From: Flavobacteriales bacterium
GTDB lineage: Bacteria > Bacteroidota > Bacteroidia > Flavobacteriales > BACL11
NCBI GenBank assembly: GCA_012960805.1
Contig: DUAO01000024.1
Span: 1-33,539, forward strand
Direction: 5' to 3'
DNA length: 33,539 nucleotides
The translations under genes and the position numbers were made by a program. Under the pieces are notes generated by a model, which was not told where the DNA came from, did no database searches, and saw nothing but the letters and a program-made list of their open reading frames with translations. Position 1 is the first letter of the stretch, and every line of letters begins with the position of its first letter. Of this stretch, positions 15,647 to 26,720 are shown piece after piece.

Positions 15647-16480
15647 ATGGAAAAAGTCAGCAATATTATCCCCTATTTTAAAGCAGAGCTCTTAGGCATT
15701 ACTCAGGAAAAAGAAGTTATTTCGTGGGCATATATTGTTATACAGCATTTGCTTGGTTATAATCGTTCGGATTGCATCATTCATGGGGATAAGGAAATAA
15801 CCATTGAAATATCAGATGAAATCAAGCAAATTGTTAGGGATTTAAAAACACAAAAACCATTACAGTACATACTAGGAGAAACAGAGTTTTACGGCATGAA
15901 ATTTAAAGTAAATGAACATACTTTAATACCAAGGCCAGAAACTGAAGAATTAGTGGGGTGGGTATTGAAAGAAAAGTTTAATTCTGTTTTGGATATAGGA
16001 ACAGGAAGCGGCTGTATTTCTATTGCTTTGGCTAAACATAGTAAGGCTACTATTTCTGCAATTGATATATCTAAAATGGCTTTAAAAGTAGCTAAAGAAA
16101 ATGCGGCTATAAATGAAGTAAAAATTGATTTTATTCAGAAAGATGTCTTGCAAGTTCATGGCTTACAAAAAGTTGATGTCATTGTAAGTAACCCTCCTTA
16201 TGTTTTAGAATCTGAAAAGCAGAAAATGAAAGCTAATGTATTGCAATATGAGCCACATTTAGCGCTTTTTACTCCTGAAAAAACCCCTGTATTATTTTAT
16301 AAAAAAATTGGAAATTTAGCAGCAAAATCCTTAAATTATGGCGGTAAATTATATTTTGAAATTAATGAGCAATATGGAGTTGAAATTTTAGAAATGCTAA
16401 GCAAGATTGGCTTTGTTGATATAGCGTTAAAAAAAGATATAAATGACAAGGACAGAATGATAAAAGCCATTTGGAAATAG
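15647..16480 (+). CDS. prmC: Peptide chain release factor N5-glutamine methyltransferase
   Basis: PrmC methylates the glutamine of the GGQ motif in release factors RF1 and RF2, which raises termination efficiency. The 277-aa protein has an N-terminal helical domain (1-~75), then 'PLQYILGETEFYG' and 'TLIPRPETEELV' (93-103), the SAM-binding motif VLDIGTGSGCISIAL (114-128), the acidic D140 (AIDIS) and the catalytic NPPY (182-185). All family hallmarks are present and the length is normal. It diverges from ribD across 34 bp with its own -7 element, so it does not share an operon with riboflavin genes. Confidence 0.95.
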   Translation: MEKVSNIIPYFKAELLGITQEKEVISWAYIVIQHLLGYNRSDCIIHGDKEITIEISDEIKQIVRDLKTQKPLQYILGETEFYGMKFKVNEHTLIPRPETEELVGWVLKEKFNSVLDIGTGSGCISIALAKHSKATISAIDISKMALKVAKENAAINEVKIDFIQKDVLQVHGLQKVDVIVSNPPYVLESEKQKMKANVLQYEPHLALFTPEKTPVLFYKKIGNLAAKSLNYGGKLYFEINEQYGVEILEMLSKIGFVDIALKKDINDKDRMIKAIWK

Positions 16481-16481
16481 T

Positions 16482-16489
16482 TATTTTTG
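16482..16489 (+). promoter_or_regulatory. -7 promoter element of the PPC-domain gene
   Basis: TATTTTTG is an exact TAnnTTTG match just past the prmC stop codon and 22 nt before the ATG at 16512. It would serve the unit PPC protein-ligA-DUF6913-dapA-peroxidase. Confidence 0.45.
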
Positions 16490-16511
16490 ATTACTTTTTA
16501 AAATTATAAAA

Positions 16512-18933
<2,422 letters not shown>

Positions 18934-18934
<1 letters not shown>

Positions 18935-19476
18935 TGCAATTTATTGAAGACATAAAACAAAAAACGGGGAAATGGGTTTTTCAAAAGGAAATGAAAACCA
19001 ATAAGCGCTTAAAGAAGGTTTGTAATTTAGATGATGCAAAATCGGTAGGGATTTTATATGATGCTACTTCAGAACGGCAAATAAAACAAATCAAACCTTT
19101 TATTGATTATTTCTTTGAATTAAAAAAGGATGTCAAGGCATTGGGCTATGTCAACGCCAAACAACTTTCCTATTGTCATGCCCCAAAATTGCAATACGAT
19201 TTCTTTTATCAGAAGGATTTGAATTGGTATTACAAACCTCAAAATTATATTATTGATAATTTCGTAAAAAAGGAATATGATATCTTGATTAATTTATGTG
19301 ATAGTAGTTGTATCCCTATTAAGTATTTGGTAGCAAGTTCTATCGCTCATTTCAAAATTGGACAACATGAAGAAGGATATGAAATTTACGATTTAATGAT
19401 TGCTTTAAAAAAAGATAAGAGTATGGAGAAACTTATGCATGAAATAAAACATTACATCAATTTAATAAATAAGTAA
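18934..19476 (+). CDS. DUF6913-like protein of unknown function
   Basis: The 180-aa protein has no signal peptide or membrane helix and a basic N-terminus (KTGKWVFQKEMKTNKRLKK). A central part, 'KSVGILYDATSERQIKQI', looks like a Rossmann-like beta-alpha start, followed by 'KDVKALGYVNAKQL' and 'YDILINLCDSSCIPIKYLVASS'. From memory this matches the Bacteroidota family DUF6913, commonly found beside ligA and dapA in flavobacteria. No function is known to me. It is coupled to ligA by a TAATG overlap and ends one base before the dapA start. Confidence 0.75.
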
Positions 19477-19477
19477 A

Positions 19478-20350
19478 ATGGAGAAAATCAAAGGAACAGG
19501 AGTAGCGCTTGTCACCCCTTTTAATACAGATTTAAGTATAGATTATGTAGGTTTAGAAAAATTATTAAATCATCAAATTGAAGGAGGAATTGATTATTTA
19601 GTGTTGATGGGAACTACTGGTGAAAGTGCTGTGCTTTCCAAAACAGAAAGGCAAGAAGTAATTACTTTCTGTAAAAAAATAAATGCAGGAAAATTACCAA
19701 TAGTATTGGGGATAGGCGGAAATAATACTTTAGCATTGGTTGATGAAATCAAAGCAACTGATTTTACGGGTATTGATGCAGTGTTGTCGGTTTCTCCCTG
19801 TTATAATAAACCAACACAAGAAGGGATTTATCAGCATTATAAGATGATTGCTGAAGCCTGTCCTTTGCCAATTATCCTTTACAATGTTCCTGGGCGTACC
19901 GCTAGTAATATGGCTAGTGAAACTACTTTTCGCTTGGCAAATGATTTTGAAAATATTATTGCAATAAAAGAAGCTTCAGGAGATATGGATCAAATTATGA
20001 AAATCATAAAAAATAAACCAACTGATTTTGTAGTGCTTTCAGGAGATGATGGTTTAACCTTACCTATGATTTATATGGGAGCAGAAGGCGTAATTTCAGT
20101 TATCGGGCAATCGCATCCAAAAGAGTACAGCACTATGGTTACTGAAGCAAGAAAAGGAAATATTGCTAATGCTAATGCTTTGCATTATAGTATTTATGAT
20201 TATTACGAACCGCTTTATGCAGAAGGAAATCCTGCAGGAATAAAGGCTTGCTTGGAATTGTTGGGTATTTCTAAAGCGGTTGTTCGCCCGCCACTAGTTG
20301 AAGTAAGTCCCACAATAAAAACTCAATTAAAAGTATTATTAAACTCGTGA
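19478..20350 (+). CDS. dapA: 4-hydroxy-tetrahydrodipicolinate synthase
   Basis: DapA joins pyruvate and aspartate semialdehyde at the first committed step to diaminopimelate and lysine, so it feeds both peptidoglycan and protein synthesis. The 290-aa TIM-barrel protein keeps the catalytic residues: T46-T47 (GTTGES), Y135 and R140 (LYNVPGRT), and the Schiff-base lysine K164 (IAIKEASGDM). Further signatures are 'GTGVALVTPF' at the start and 'VLSGDDGLTLPMIYMGAEGVISV'-like segments later. It lies within a dense plus-strand operon; its TGA stop overlaps the GTG start of the peroxidase gene. Confidence 0.97.
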   Translation: MEKIKGTGVALVTPFNTDLSIDYVGLEKLLNHQIEGGIDYLVLMGTTGESAVLSKTERQEVITFCKKINAGKLPIVLGIGGNNTLALVDEIKATDFTGIDAVLSVSPCYNKPTQEGIYQHYKMIAEACPLPIILYNVPGRTASNMASETTFRLANDFENIIAIKEASGDMDQIMKIIKNKPTDFVVLSGDDGLTLPMIYMGAEGVISVIGQSHPKEYSTMVTEARKGNIANANALHYSIYDYYEPLYAEGNPAGIKACLELLGISKAVVRPPLVEVSPTIKTQLKVLLNS

Positions 20351-20880
20351 AACAAATTATAGCTTTACTTATGGCGCTCTTCTCTTTTTCTACTAGCAAT
20401 TCACAAACATCAATTTATGATATAGCAATAAATAATATTAGTGGCAAGCCTATTGATTTAGGGGCTTTTAAGGGTAAATATATCTTATTTGTTAATGTGG
20501 CTTCAGAATGTGGTTTTACGCCACAATATGCAGGATTAGAAGAGTTACACCAATTATATAAAGATAATTTAATAGTTATCGGTCTTCCTTGTAATCAGTT
20601 TGGAGGACAAGAGCCAGCAGCTGAAAAAGAAATCCAGCAGTTTTGTACTAAAAACTTTGGAGTGAGTTTCTTACTTACTGAAAAAATTGAAGTAAAAGGA
20701 GACGGACAACATCCATTGTACACTTGGCTATGCTCAAAAGAAAAAAATGGAAAATCAAATTCTACTGTAAAATGGAATTTCCAAAAATATATTATTGATG
20801 CAAAAGGCGAGTTTGTCAACTATTTTTACTCCACTACAAAACCAAGGAGCCAAAAAATCACTTCAACTATAAAACAATAA
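20347..20880 (+). CDS. Glutathione peroxidase family protein (cysteine form)
   Basis: The protein belongs to the thioredoxin-fold glutathione peroxidases that reduce hydroperoxides; bacterial cysteine forms often use thioredoxin rather than glutathione. The catalytic tetrad is visible: C55 (VASECGFTPQY), Q88 (FGGQEP), W143 and N144 (VKWNFQKY). Residues 1-20 (MKQIIALLMALFSFSTSNSQ) look like a signal peptide, which places it in the periplasm. This favours the GTG start at 20347, overlapping the dapA stop as GTGA, over an internal ATG at 20371 that would destroy the signal. Length (177 aa) is normal once the signal is removed. Confidence 0.9.
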   Translation: MKQIIALLMALFSFSTSNSQTSIYDIAINNISGKPIDLGAFKGKYILFVNVASECGFTPQYAGLEELHQLYKDNLIVIGLPCNQFGGQEPAAEKEIQQFCTKNFGVSFLLTEKIEVKGDGQHPLYTWLCSKEKNGKSNSTVKWNFQKYIIDAKGEFVNYFYSTTKPRSQKITSTIKQ

Positions 20881-20941
20881 ATTCAAATTATTGTAGTTTA
20901 CTAGATATAAAAATAATTTAGGAATATCCAAATATAGGCTT

Positions 20942-20949
20942 TATCTTTG
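20942..20949 (+). promoter_or_regulatory. -7 promoter element of the bamD-recN operon
   Basis: TATCTTTG is an exact TAnnTTTG match, 15 nt before the ATG at 20965. A longer frame that would start with TTG at 20947 begins inside this element, which argues for the ATG. Confidence 0.5.
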
Positions 20950-20964
20950 CTGCTCATTAAAATT

Positions 20965-21777
20965 ATGACGAAAAAAATAACAACTATAATATTACTTGCT
21001 TCAGTACTCTTTTCCTGTGGACAATATCAAAAAGTACTCAAGAGTGATGATTATAACTATAAGTACATAAAAGCGGTTGCTTATTATGAATCTGAAGATT
21101 TCAATAGAGCCATGCCTTTGTTTAATGAATTAGCTACAGTACTTAGGGGGACTGCAAAAATGGAGGAGGTGAGTTATTATTTTGCGTATTGTCATTATTC
21201 CACTGGAGATAATTTAATGGCAGCTTATTTATTTAAGAATTTTACTCAGAATTACCCTAATAGTAAGCATACTGAGGAATGTGCTTATTTGAGTGCTTAT
21301 TGTTACTATTTGGAAGCACCTAATTTTTCTCTTGATGCTACCAATAATTATAAGGCCATAAAAGAATTGCAAGCTTTTGTAAATAGATTTCCTGCTAGTG
21401 AAAAAGTAGAAAAATGCAATGAATTATTAGATGAACTAAGAGTTATCTTATCAAAAAAAGCTTTTGAAAATGCAAAACAATATTTTGTAACAGAAAATTA
21501 CAAATCAGCAATTATTGCTTTGGAAAATGTACTTATTGATTTTCCTTCTTATACAAATAGGGAGGAGGTACATTTCTTAATTGTACAATCTTCTTATTTA
21601 TTAGCGATAAATAGTATTAGCACTAAAGTAGTTGATAGATTAAAAGCCACTTTGGATGCTTACGAACAATTTAAAGATAATTACGCTACAAGCGGATACT
21701 TGAAGGAGTTAGAATACACTTATAAAAAAACAAATCAAACTTTAACTGAATTAAAACAAATCAAAGATGAAATTTAA
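20965..21777 (+). CDS. bamD: Outer membrane assembly lipoprotein BamD
   Basis: BamD is the essential partner of BamA in inserting beta-barrel proteins into the outer membrane. From the ATG at 20965 the product is 270 aa, with a lipobox LFSC and the lipid-accepting Cys at residue 19. It then shows tetratricopeptide-type repeats: 'KAVAYYESEDFNRAMPLFNEL', 'AYCHYSTGDNLMAAYLFKNF', 'YPNSKHTEECAYLSAYCYY' and 'AKQYFVTENYKSAIIALENVL'. I chose this start because a TTG-initiated extension lies within the promoter and would move the lipobox. The gene overlaps rpoZ by 11 nt and leads the bamD-rpoZ-coaBC-porD-recN set. Confidence 0.93.
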   Translation: MTKKITTIILLASVLFSCGQYQKVLKSDDYNYKYIKAVAYYESEDFNRAMPLFNELATVLRGTAKMEEVSYYFAYCHYSTGDNLMAAYLFKNFTQNYPNSKHTEECAYLSAYCYYLEAPNFSLDATNNYKAIKELQAFVNRFPASEKVEKCNELLDELRVILSKKAFENAKQYFVTENYKSAIIALENVLIDFPSYTNREEVHFLIVQSSYLLAINSISTKVVDRLKATLDAYEQFKDNYATSGYLKELEYTYKKTNQTLTELKQIKDEI

Positions 21778-22117
21778 AAACACAGGTGCTGAGAAATCTA
21801 CTATTACTAGAGATGTAAATGACTTTATTGAAAAAACTGATAATATTTTTAAGGCCGTATCAATTATGGCGAAACGATCTACTCAAGTTAATGAGAAAAT
21901 GAAAGAAGAGTTAATGGATAAATTGCAAGAGTTTGCTGTTTCACAAGACCAGTTAGATGAGATTTTTGAAAATCAAGAGCAAATTGCAGTATCAAAATTT
22001 TATGAGAGCTTACCAAAACCTTGGGCTATAGCTATGAAGGAATTTTTGAATGATGAGATCTATATGCGTGATACTGAAACAGAAGTAAGCGCAGAGGATT
22101 CAAATCAAAATGCTTAA
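21767..22117 (+). CDS. rpoZ: RNA polymerase omega subunit (Bacteroidota Rpb6/RpoZ type)
   Basis: The 116-aa protein matches the Bacteroidota form of omega, which helps fold and stabilise the beta-prime subunit. Visible features are a start with STITRDVNDF, a helix 'DNIFKAVSIMAKRSTQVNEKM' holding the conserved A-KR-QV core of Rpb6/omega proteins, and 'EFYESLPKPWAIAMKEFL'-like C-terminal text typical of this phylum (actual VSKFYESLPKPW). An acidic tail ends it. Overlaps of 11 nt with bamD and 8 nt with coaBC suggest coupled translation. Confidence 0.88.
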   Translation: MKFKNTGAEKSTITRDVNDFIEKTDNIFKAVSIMAKRSTQVNEKMKEELMDKLQEFAVSQDQLDEIFENQEQIAVSKFYESLPKPWAIAMKEFLNDEIYMRDTETEVSAEDSNQNA

Positions 22118-23306
22118 GGGAAAGAAAGTATTATTAGGTGTAACTGCTAGTATTGCAGCTTATAAAACAGCTGAATTAGTACGCTTATTTAAAAAAGCAG
22201 GAGCTTCAGTTAGAGTTATTCAAACTGAGGCTTCTTTAGATTTTGTAGCATCCTTAACCTTAGCTACTCTTTCTGAAAATCCTGTATTAACTAAAATGGT
22301 TGACGGGGGAAGCGGAGAGTGGAGTAAGCATGTGGAATTAGGCTTGTGGGCCGATATGATGGTTATTGCCCCACTAACAGCTAACACTATGTCAAAAATG
22401 AAAAATGGCGAATGCAATAACTTGTTATTAGCTACTTATTTATCAGCAAAATGTCCTGTTTATTTTGCTCCTGCAATGGATCTGGATATGTATAAACATC
22501 CGTCAACAAAAGCTAATATAAGTAAATTAGAAGAATATGGGAATATTCTTATTCCTTCAGGTTTTGGTGAGTTAGCAAGTGGTTTGATAGGAAAAGGGAG
22601 AATGGCTGAGCCAACCGAAATTATTGAACTTATTACAAATGAGCTAAATAAAAATTTACCGTTAACAAATAAAAGAGTGCTTATTACTGCAGGGCCAACT
22701 CATGAACCTATTGATCCTGTCCGTTTTATTAGCAATCGTTCATCTGGTAAAATGGGTATCGCACTTGCTATTGAGGCTGCAAATCAGGGAGCTAAGGTTG
22801 ATTTAGTTTTAGGCCCAACAAGTCTGGATTGTAAACACGTAAATATTACTATTCATAAGATTGAAACAGCTGAACAGATGTATAGGAAGGTAGATGCTAT
22901 TTTTGATGCTACCAATATTTCTATTTTTGCAGCAGCAGTGGCGGATTATACTCCTGAAGTTGTAGCTAAAAATAAAATTAAAAAATCAGATATGAGCTTA
23001 GGTATTGCATTGATAAAAACAATTGATATTCTAGCAATAATGGGGGGAAAGAAAAGAACTGATCAGTTAATAGTTGGGTTTGCTCTGGAAACTGAAAACG
23101 AAATAGCAAATGCTCAGAAAAAACTAAATCGTAAAAATTTAGATTTAATAGTATTAAATTCTTTAAATAATAAAGGGGCAGGGTTTCAGCATAACACTAA
23201 TAAAATTACTATTATTGACAAAGAGAATAATATCACTAATTATGAATTAAAAGATAAGAGTGAAGTTGCTAAAGACATTATTAATAAAATTCTTGAAATA
23301 AGTTAA
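22110..23306 (+). CDS. coaBC: Bifunctional phosphopantothenoylcysteine decarboxylase/synthetase
   Basis: CoaBC performs two successive steps of coenzyme A synthesis. The N-terminal flavoprotein CoaC part (1-~185) shows 'VLLGVTASIAAYKTAELVR', the catalytic His at H74 (WSKHVELGLWAD), 'APLTANTMSKMKNGECNNLL' and 'PAMDLDMYKHPS'. The C-terminal CoaB part (~187-398) shows 'VLITAGPTHEPIDPVRFISN', SSGKMG, and 'AAAVADYTP'. The flexible-flap segment reads LASGLIGKGRM, with Ser where E. coli has the reactive Cys; I recall this ASG form from other Bacteroidota. Length is normal. The stop overlaps the next ATG by one base. Confidence 0.96.
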   Translation: MLKGKKVLLGVTASIAAYKTAELVRLFKKAGASVRVIQTEASLDFVASLTLATLSENPVLTKMVDGGSGEWSKHVELGLWADMMVIAPLTANTMSKMKNGECNNLLLATYLSAKCPVYFAPAMDLDMYKHPSTKANISKLEEYGNILIPSGFGELASGLIGKGRMAEPTEIIELITNELNKNLPLTNKRVLITAGPTHEPIDPVRFISNRSSGKMGIALAIEAANQGAKVDLVLGPTSLDCKHVNITIHKIETAEQMYRKVDAIFDATNISIFAAAVADYTPEVVAKNKIKKSDMSLGIALIKTIDILAIMGGKKRTDQLIVGFALETENEIANAQKKLNRKNLDLIVLNSLNNKGAGFQHNTNKITIIDKENNITNYELKDKSEVAKDIINKILEIS

Positions 23307-24217
23307 TGCAAAAACTAGCAATCTATTTATTATTAATGACATCAGTATTTAATACTACTGCTCAGGAATTATTTTGCAATGTTCAAATCAATTCATCACA
23401 AGTGCAAACAAGTGACAGAAAGGTATTTAGCACTATGCAAACAGCAGTTTATGAGTTTATAAATAATACAAAATGGACTGATACTAAAATTCAGAATGAG
23501 GAGCGTATTGAATGTTCAATTCTGATTAATATAAGTAAAAAAATCTCTAATGATGAATTTGAAGGCTCTATTCAAATTCAGAGTACGCGCCCAATTTATA
23601 ATACTTCTTATAAATCAACCCTATTCAATTATTTGGATAATAATTTTAGATTTAAATATTTAGAATATCAGTCTTTGGAATTTTCTGAAGTTACCCATAT
23701 GTCCAATCTTACTTCTGTTTTGGCATTTTATGTAAATATCATTTTAGGTTTAGATTTTGCTTCTTTTTCGGAAGATGGAGCTTATCAGTATTTTAATATG
23801 GCTCAAAAAATTGTAAATAATGCACAGAATGTCCGTGAAACAGGGTGGAAAGCATTTGAAAGCGACAAAAATAGATATTGGTTAGTCCATGATTTAATGG
23901 ATCGGAGATATGCTGATTATCATACTGCTATGTATCGTTATCACAGGTTGGGGATGGATCAATTAAGTGAAGAGCCTGATGATGCTAGGTATGAGATTAC
24001 TGAAGCATTGGAGAGTTTAAAAAGTATATATCGACAGAATGCTTCTGCATTTATCCTTAAATTATTTTTTGATGCAAAATCAGATGAGATCGTAAAAATT
24101 TATTCTGAAGCATTTCCTAATGAGCAAGCTCGTATTGTTAAAACTTTAGTTGAAATTGATCCTGCTCATTCCTCAAAATATCAAGCTATTACAAAATCAG
24201 AAGAAGGAGGTAGATGA
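23306..24217 (+). CDS. porD: Type IX secretion protein PorD-like (DUF4835)
   Basis: The 303-aa protein begins with a signal peptide (1-20, ending FNTTAQ) followed by ELFCNVQINSSQVQ, the characteristic start of DUF4835/PorD. Other signatures are 'VFSTMQTAVYEFINNTKWT', 'QIQSTRPIYNTSY', 'LTSVLAFYVNIILGLDFASF' and 'GWKAFESDKNRYWLVHDLMD'. PorD is linked to the type IX secretion system by its distribution and by work in Porphyromonas; its mechanism is unclear. Its place between coaBC and recN is the usual flavobacterial arrangement. It fits the presence of a T9SS substrate at 4983-7811. The last 4 nt overlap recN as ATGA. Confidence 0.88.
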   Translation: MQKLAIYLLLMTSVFNTTAQELFCNVQINSSQVQTSDRKVFSTMQTAVYEFINNTKWTDTKIQNEERIECSILINISKKISNDEFEGSIQIQSTRPIYNTSYKSTLFNYLDNNFRFKYLEYQSLEFSEVTHMSNLTSVLAFYVNIILGLDFASFSEDGAYQYFNMAQKIVNNAQNVRETGWKAFESDKNRYWLVHDLMDRRYADYHTAMYRYHRLGMDQLSEEPDDARYEITEALESLKSIYRQNASAFILKLFFDAKSDEIVKIYSEAFPNEQARIVKTLVEIDPAHSSKYQAITKSEEGGR

Positions 24218-25851
24218 TCAAAAGTCTACTCATATGTAATTATGCTTTATTAAAAAATGTAAGCATAAATTTTACAAATGGATTTACAGTCGTTTCTGGA
24301 GAAACCGGTGCAGGAAAATCGATTATGTTAGATGCTTTATCCTTATTGTTAGGTAAAAGAGTTGAGCGATTTTCTGAAAATGAGAATATTCCAAAAAGTA
24401 TTATTGAAGGAGTGTTTACAATTGACAATTCTCAAAAACGATTTTTTACAGATAATGATTTAGACTTTGAAACAGAAACAGTAGTTAGAAGAGAAATAAA
24501 TCAGAAAGGAAAAAGCAGGGCATTCATTAATGATACTCCAGTATTGCTACAAGTACTAATTGCTTTTGGCAAGAAAATACTTGAAATTTATGCTCAGCAT
24601 CAATCCGTGTTATTTAAAGATGAGGATGCTCAATTTAAATTAATTGATCAATTAGCTAAATCAGAAAAGGAGCTAACTAATTATCAACATGAATTAAAAT
24701 TTTATTCCATCTTAAAAACGGAATTAAGTGTAATTAAAAAATTAGGTAGTTTGTCTGTAAATGAATTAGAATTTCTGCAATTTCAGTATGATGAATTGGA
24801 TGCGGCTAACTTAACATTAAATGAAACAGTAGAATTAGAACAACAAATAGCATTATTAGAGAATGTAGACGGTATTGCATCAGCAATTGCGGAAAGCGAA
24901 CAGCATTTTAACAATGAACAAGGGGTTTTATCTTCTTTATCCTCAATAAAAAGAAGATTGTTAGAGTTTGATTCTTTTAATGATTTGCCTGAACGAATGG
25001 AAAGTTTGATTATTGAATCGAATGACATTATTGCCGAATTATCCGATATAAATAATAAATTAGAAGCTGATCCTGAGCAATTATTAAAATTGAATAACAG
25101 ATTAGATTTGTTAAATAATTTATTGCAGAAACATAGAAAACAATTTATTGAAGAATTAATTGATTTCAAAAATGAAATTGAAGATAAAATTAATATCTCA
25201 GCATCATTTGAGCTGCAATTAACTGCAAAGCAAAAAGAGATTGCTAAGCAATTTGAGGTGTTAAAAATGACAGCAACAATACTAAATGATAAACGAGTAA
25301 AAGTATTGCCAAAGTTAAAGCGTGAAATCCAACAACATTTACAACATCTAGGTATGCCTTATGCTCAATTTGAAGTAGTATTAACTAGTACAGAAACTTA
25401 TCATCAGTTCGGAAATACAGAAATTTTATTTTTGTTTTCAGCTAATAAAGGAGGTGCTTTACAGGAAGTTGATAAGGTAGCTTCTGGGGGTGAGCTTTCT
25501 CGTCTAATGTTAGCAATAAAGTACATTACAGCACAGTCATCAAAGATAAACACGCTAGTTTTTGATGAAATAGATACTGGAGTAAGTGGTGAAATTGCTA
25601 GCTTGATGGGGGATATGATGCTTGAAATAAGCAAAACAAATCAGCTTATTGCTATATCGCATTTACCTCAAATAGCATCAAAGGCAAATGTGCATTTAAA
25701 GGTAGTGAAAACTGTGAACAAAAACAATACAATATCTGATGTTGTAGTGTTAAATAAAGAGGAAAGAATAGAAGAAATAGCAAAGCTATTAAGTGGTAAA
25801 AAATTAACTAAGGCAGCATTTGATAATGCTGTTGAGTTATTAAATCAATAA
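24214..25851 (+). CDS. recN: DNA repair protein RecN
   Basis: RecN is an SMC-like ATPase that acts early in double-strand break repair. The 545-aa protein has the Walker A motif GETGAGKS (29-36), a long central coiled coil with 'LEFLQFQYDELDAANL', the ABC signature VASGGELSRLMLAIK and the Walker B TLVFDEIDTGVSG in the C-terminal third, then 'QLIAISHLPQIASKA' (the H-loop). Length is normal. It is the last gene of the bamD set; fabI follows after 28 nt with its own promoter, part of which lies in the recN 3' end. Confidence 0.97.
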   Translation: MIKSLLICNYALLKNVSINFTNGFTVVSGETGAGKSIMLDALSLLLGKRVERFSENENIPKSIIEGVFTIDNSQKRFFTDNDLDFETETVVRREINQKGKSRAFINDTPVLLQVLIAFGKKILEIYAQHQSVLFKDEDAQFKLIDQLAKSEKELTNYQHELKFYSILKTELSVIKKLGSLSVNELEFLQFQYDELDAANLTLNETVELEQQIALLENVDGIASAIAESEQHFNNEQGVLSSLSSIKRRLLEFDSFNDLPERMESLIIESNDIIAELSDINNKLEADPEQLLKLNNRLDLLNNLLQKHRKQFIEELIDFKNEIEDKINISASFELQLTAKQKEIAKQFEVLKMTATILNDKRVKVLPKLKREIQQHLQHLGMPYAQFEVVLTSTETYHQFGNTEILFLFSANKGGALQEVDKVASGGELSRLMLAIKYITAQSSKINTLVFDEIDTGVSGEIASLMGDMMLEISKTNQLIAISHLPQIASKANVHLKVVKTVNKNNTISDVVVLNKEERIEEIAKLLSGKKLTKAAFDNAVELLNQ

Positions 25852-25862
25852 TTTTATCTTTG
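25832..25862 (+). promoter_or_regulatory. Promoter of fabI (-33 TTG and -7 TATCTTTG)
   Basis: TTG at 25832-25834 and TATCTTTG at 25855-25862 are separated by 20 nt, a fit to the Bacteroidota -33/-7 arrangement. The fabI ATG lies 17 nt further on. The -33 part overlaps the end of recN. Confidence 0.6.
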
Positions 25863-25879
25863 CAACTTAAATTTAAAAA

Positions 25880-26713
25880 ATGGCAAACAATATTTTAAAA
25901 GGAAAAAGAGGGATTATTTTTGGAGCTTTAGATAATAAATCTATTGCTTGGAAAGTAGCAGAACATGCACATGCTGAAGGGGCAAAATTTGTACTTACAA
26001 ATGCGCCAATTGCTTTGCGTATGGGTACGATTAACGAATTAGCTGAAAAAACGGGTTCAAAAGTTATTCCAGCTGATGCAACTTCAATGGAAGATCTGAA
26101 AGCGCTTTATAAGGGAGCTATGGATGAGTTAGGAGGGAAGATTGACTTTGTATTGCACTCTATTGGTATGTCAGTTAATGTACGTAAAGGGAAAGCTTAT
26201 TATGAGCAGAATTATGACTGGACAATGAAAGGGTATGATGTTTCTGCGTTATCTTTTCATAAAACTATGCAGGCTGCATGGGAGTTAGATGCTATGAATG
26301 AGTGGGGTTCAGTAGTTGGGCTTTCATATATTGCTGCACAAAGAGTATTTCATACTTATAATGATATGGCTGATAATAAAGCTATTTTGGAATCTATTGC
26401 CAGAAGTTTTGGTTATCATTATGGTTTAAAAAATAAAGTGAGAGTAAATACTATTTCTCAATCTCCTACTGACACTACTGCTGGTAGTGGTGTTGCTGGG
26501 TTTGATGGTTTTTACAGATTTGCTAATGATTTATCTCCTTTAGGTAATGCAACAGCAGATGAATGTGCTGATTATTGTATTTCATTATTTTCAGATTACA
26601 CAAGAAAAGTAACTATGCAAAATTTATTTCATGATGGAGGATTTTCATTTACAGGTATGAGCGAAACAGCTATGGATATGTATCTTAAGGTGATGGAAGA
26701 TGAAAAGAAGTAA
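25880..26713 (+). CDS. fabI: Enoyl-[acyl-carrier-protein] reductase FabI
   Basis: FabI reduces the enoyl-ACP double bond in the last step of each fatty acid elongation cycle. The 277-aa short-chain dehydrogenase-type protein has the FabI-style nucleotide site 'GIIFGALDNKSIAWKVA', 'VLHSIGMSV' (91-99), and catalytic Y150, Y160 and K167 with the same spacing as Y146/Y156/K163 of E. coli FabI. 'SQSPTDTTAGSGVAGFDGF' covers the substrate-binding loop. The sequence is a divergent form common in Bacteroidota. The next gene starts 8 nt after the stop, so a methyltransferase may be co-transcribed. Confidence 0.92.
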   Translation: MANNILKGKRGIIFGALDNKSIAWKVAEHAHAEGAKFVLTNAPIALRMGTINELAEKTGSKVIPADATSMEDLKALYKGAMDELGGKIDFVLHSIGMSVNVRKGKAYYEQNYDWTMKGYDVSALSFHKTMQAAWELDAMNEWGSVVGLSYIAAQRVFHTYNDMADNKAILESIARSFGYHYGLKNKVRVNTISQSPTDTTAGSGVAGFDGFYRFANDLSPLGNATADECADYCISLFSDYTRKVTMQNLFHDGGFSFTGMSETAMDMYLKVMEDEKK

Positions 26714-26720
26714 ATAATTA

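Noticed and set aside
20874-20894. Hairpin after the peroxidase gene
   Set aside because: Seven AT-only pairs (ACAATAA with TTATTGT) and no following T run; too weak to call a terminator.
20947-20964. TTG start for BamD
   Set aside because: The TTG is part of the -7 element TATCTTTG, and the ATG at 20965 gives a standard lipoprotein signal.
22590-22640. Loss of the CoaC cysteine (Ser in LASGLIGKGRM) as a sign of inactivation
   Set aside because: I recall the same ASG form in other Bacteroidota CoaBC proteins, and all other catalytic motifs are intact.
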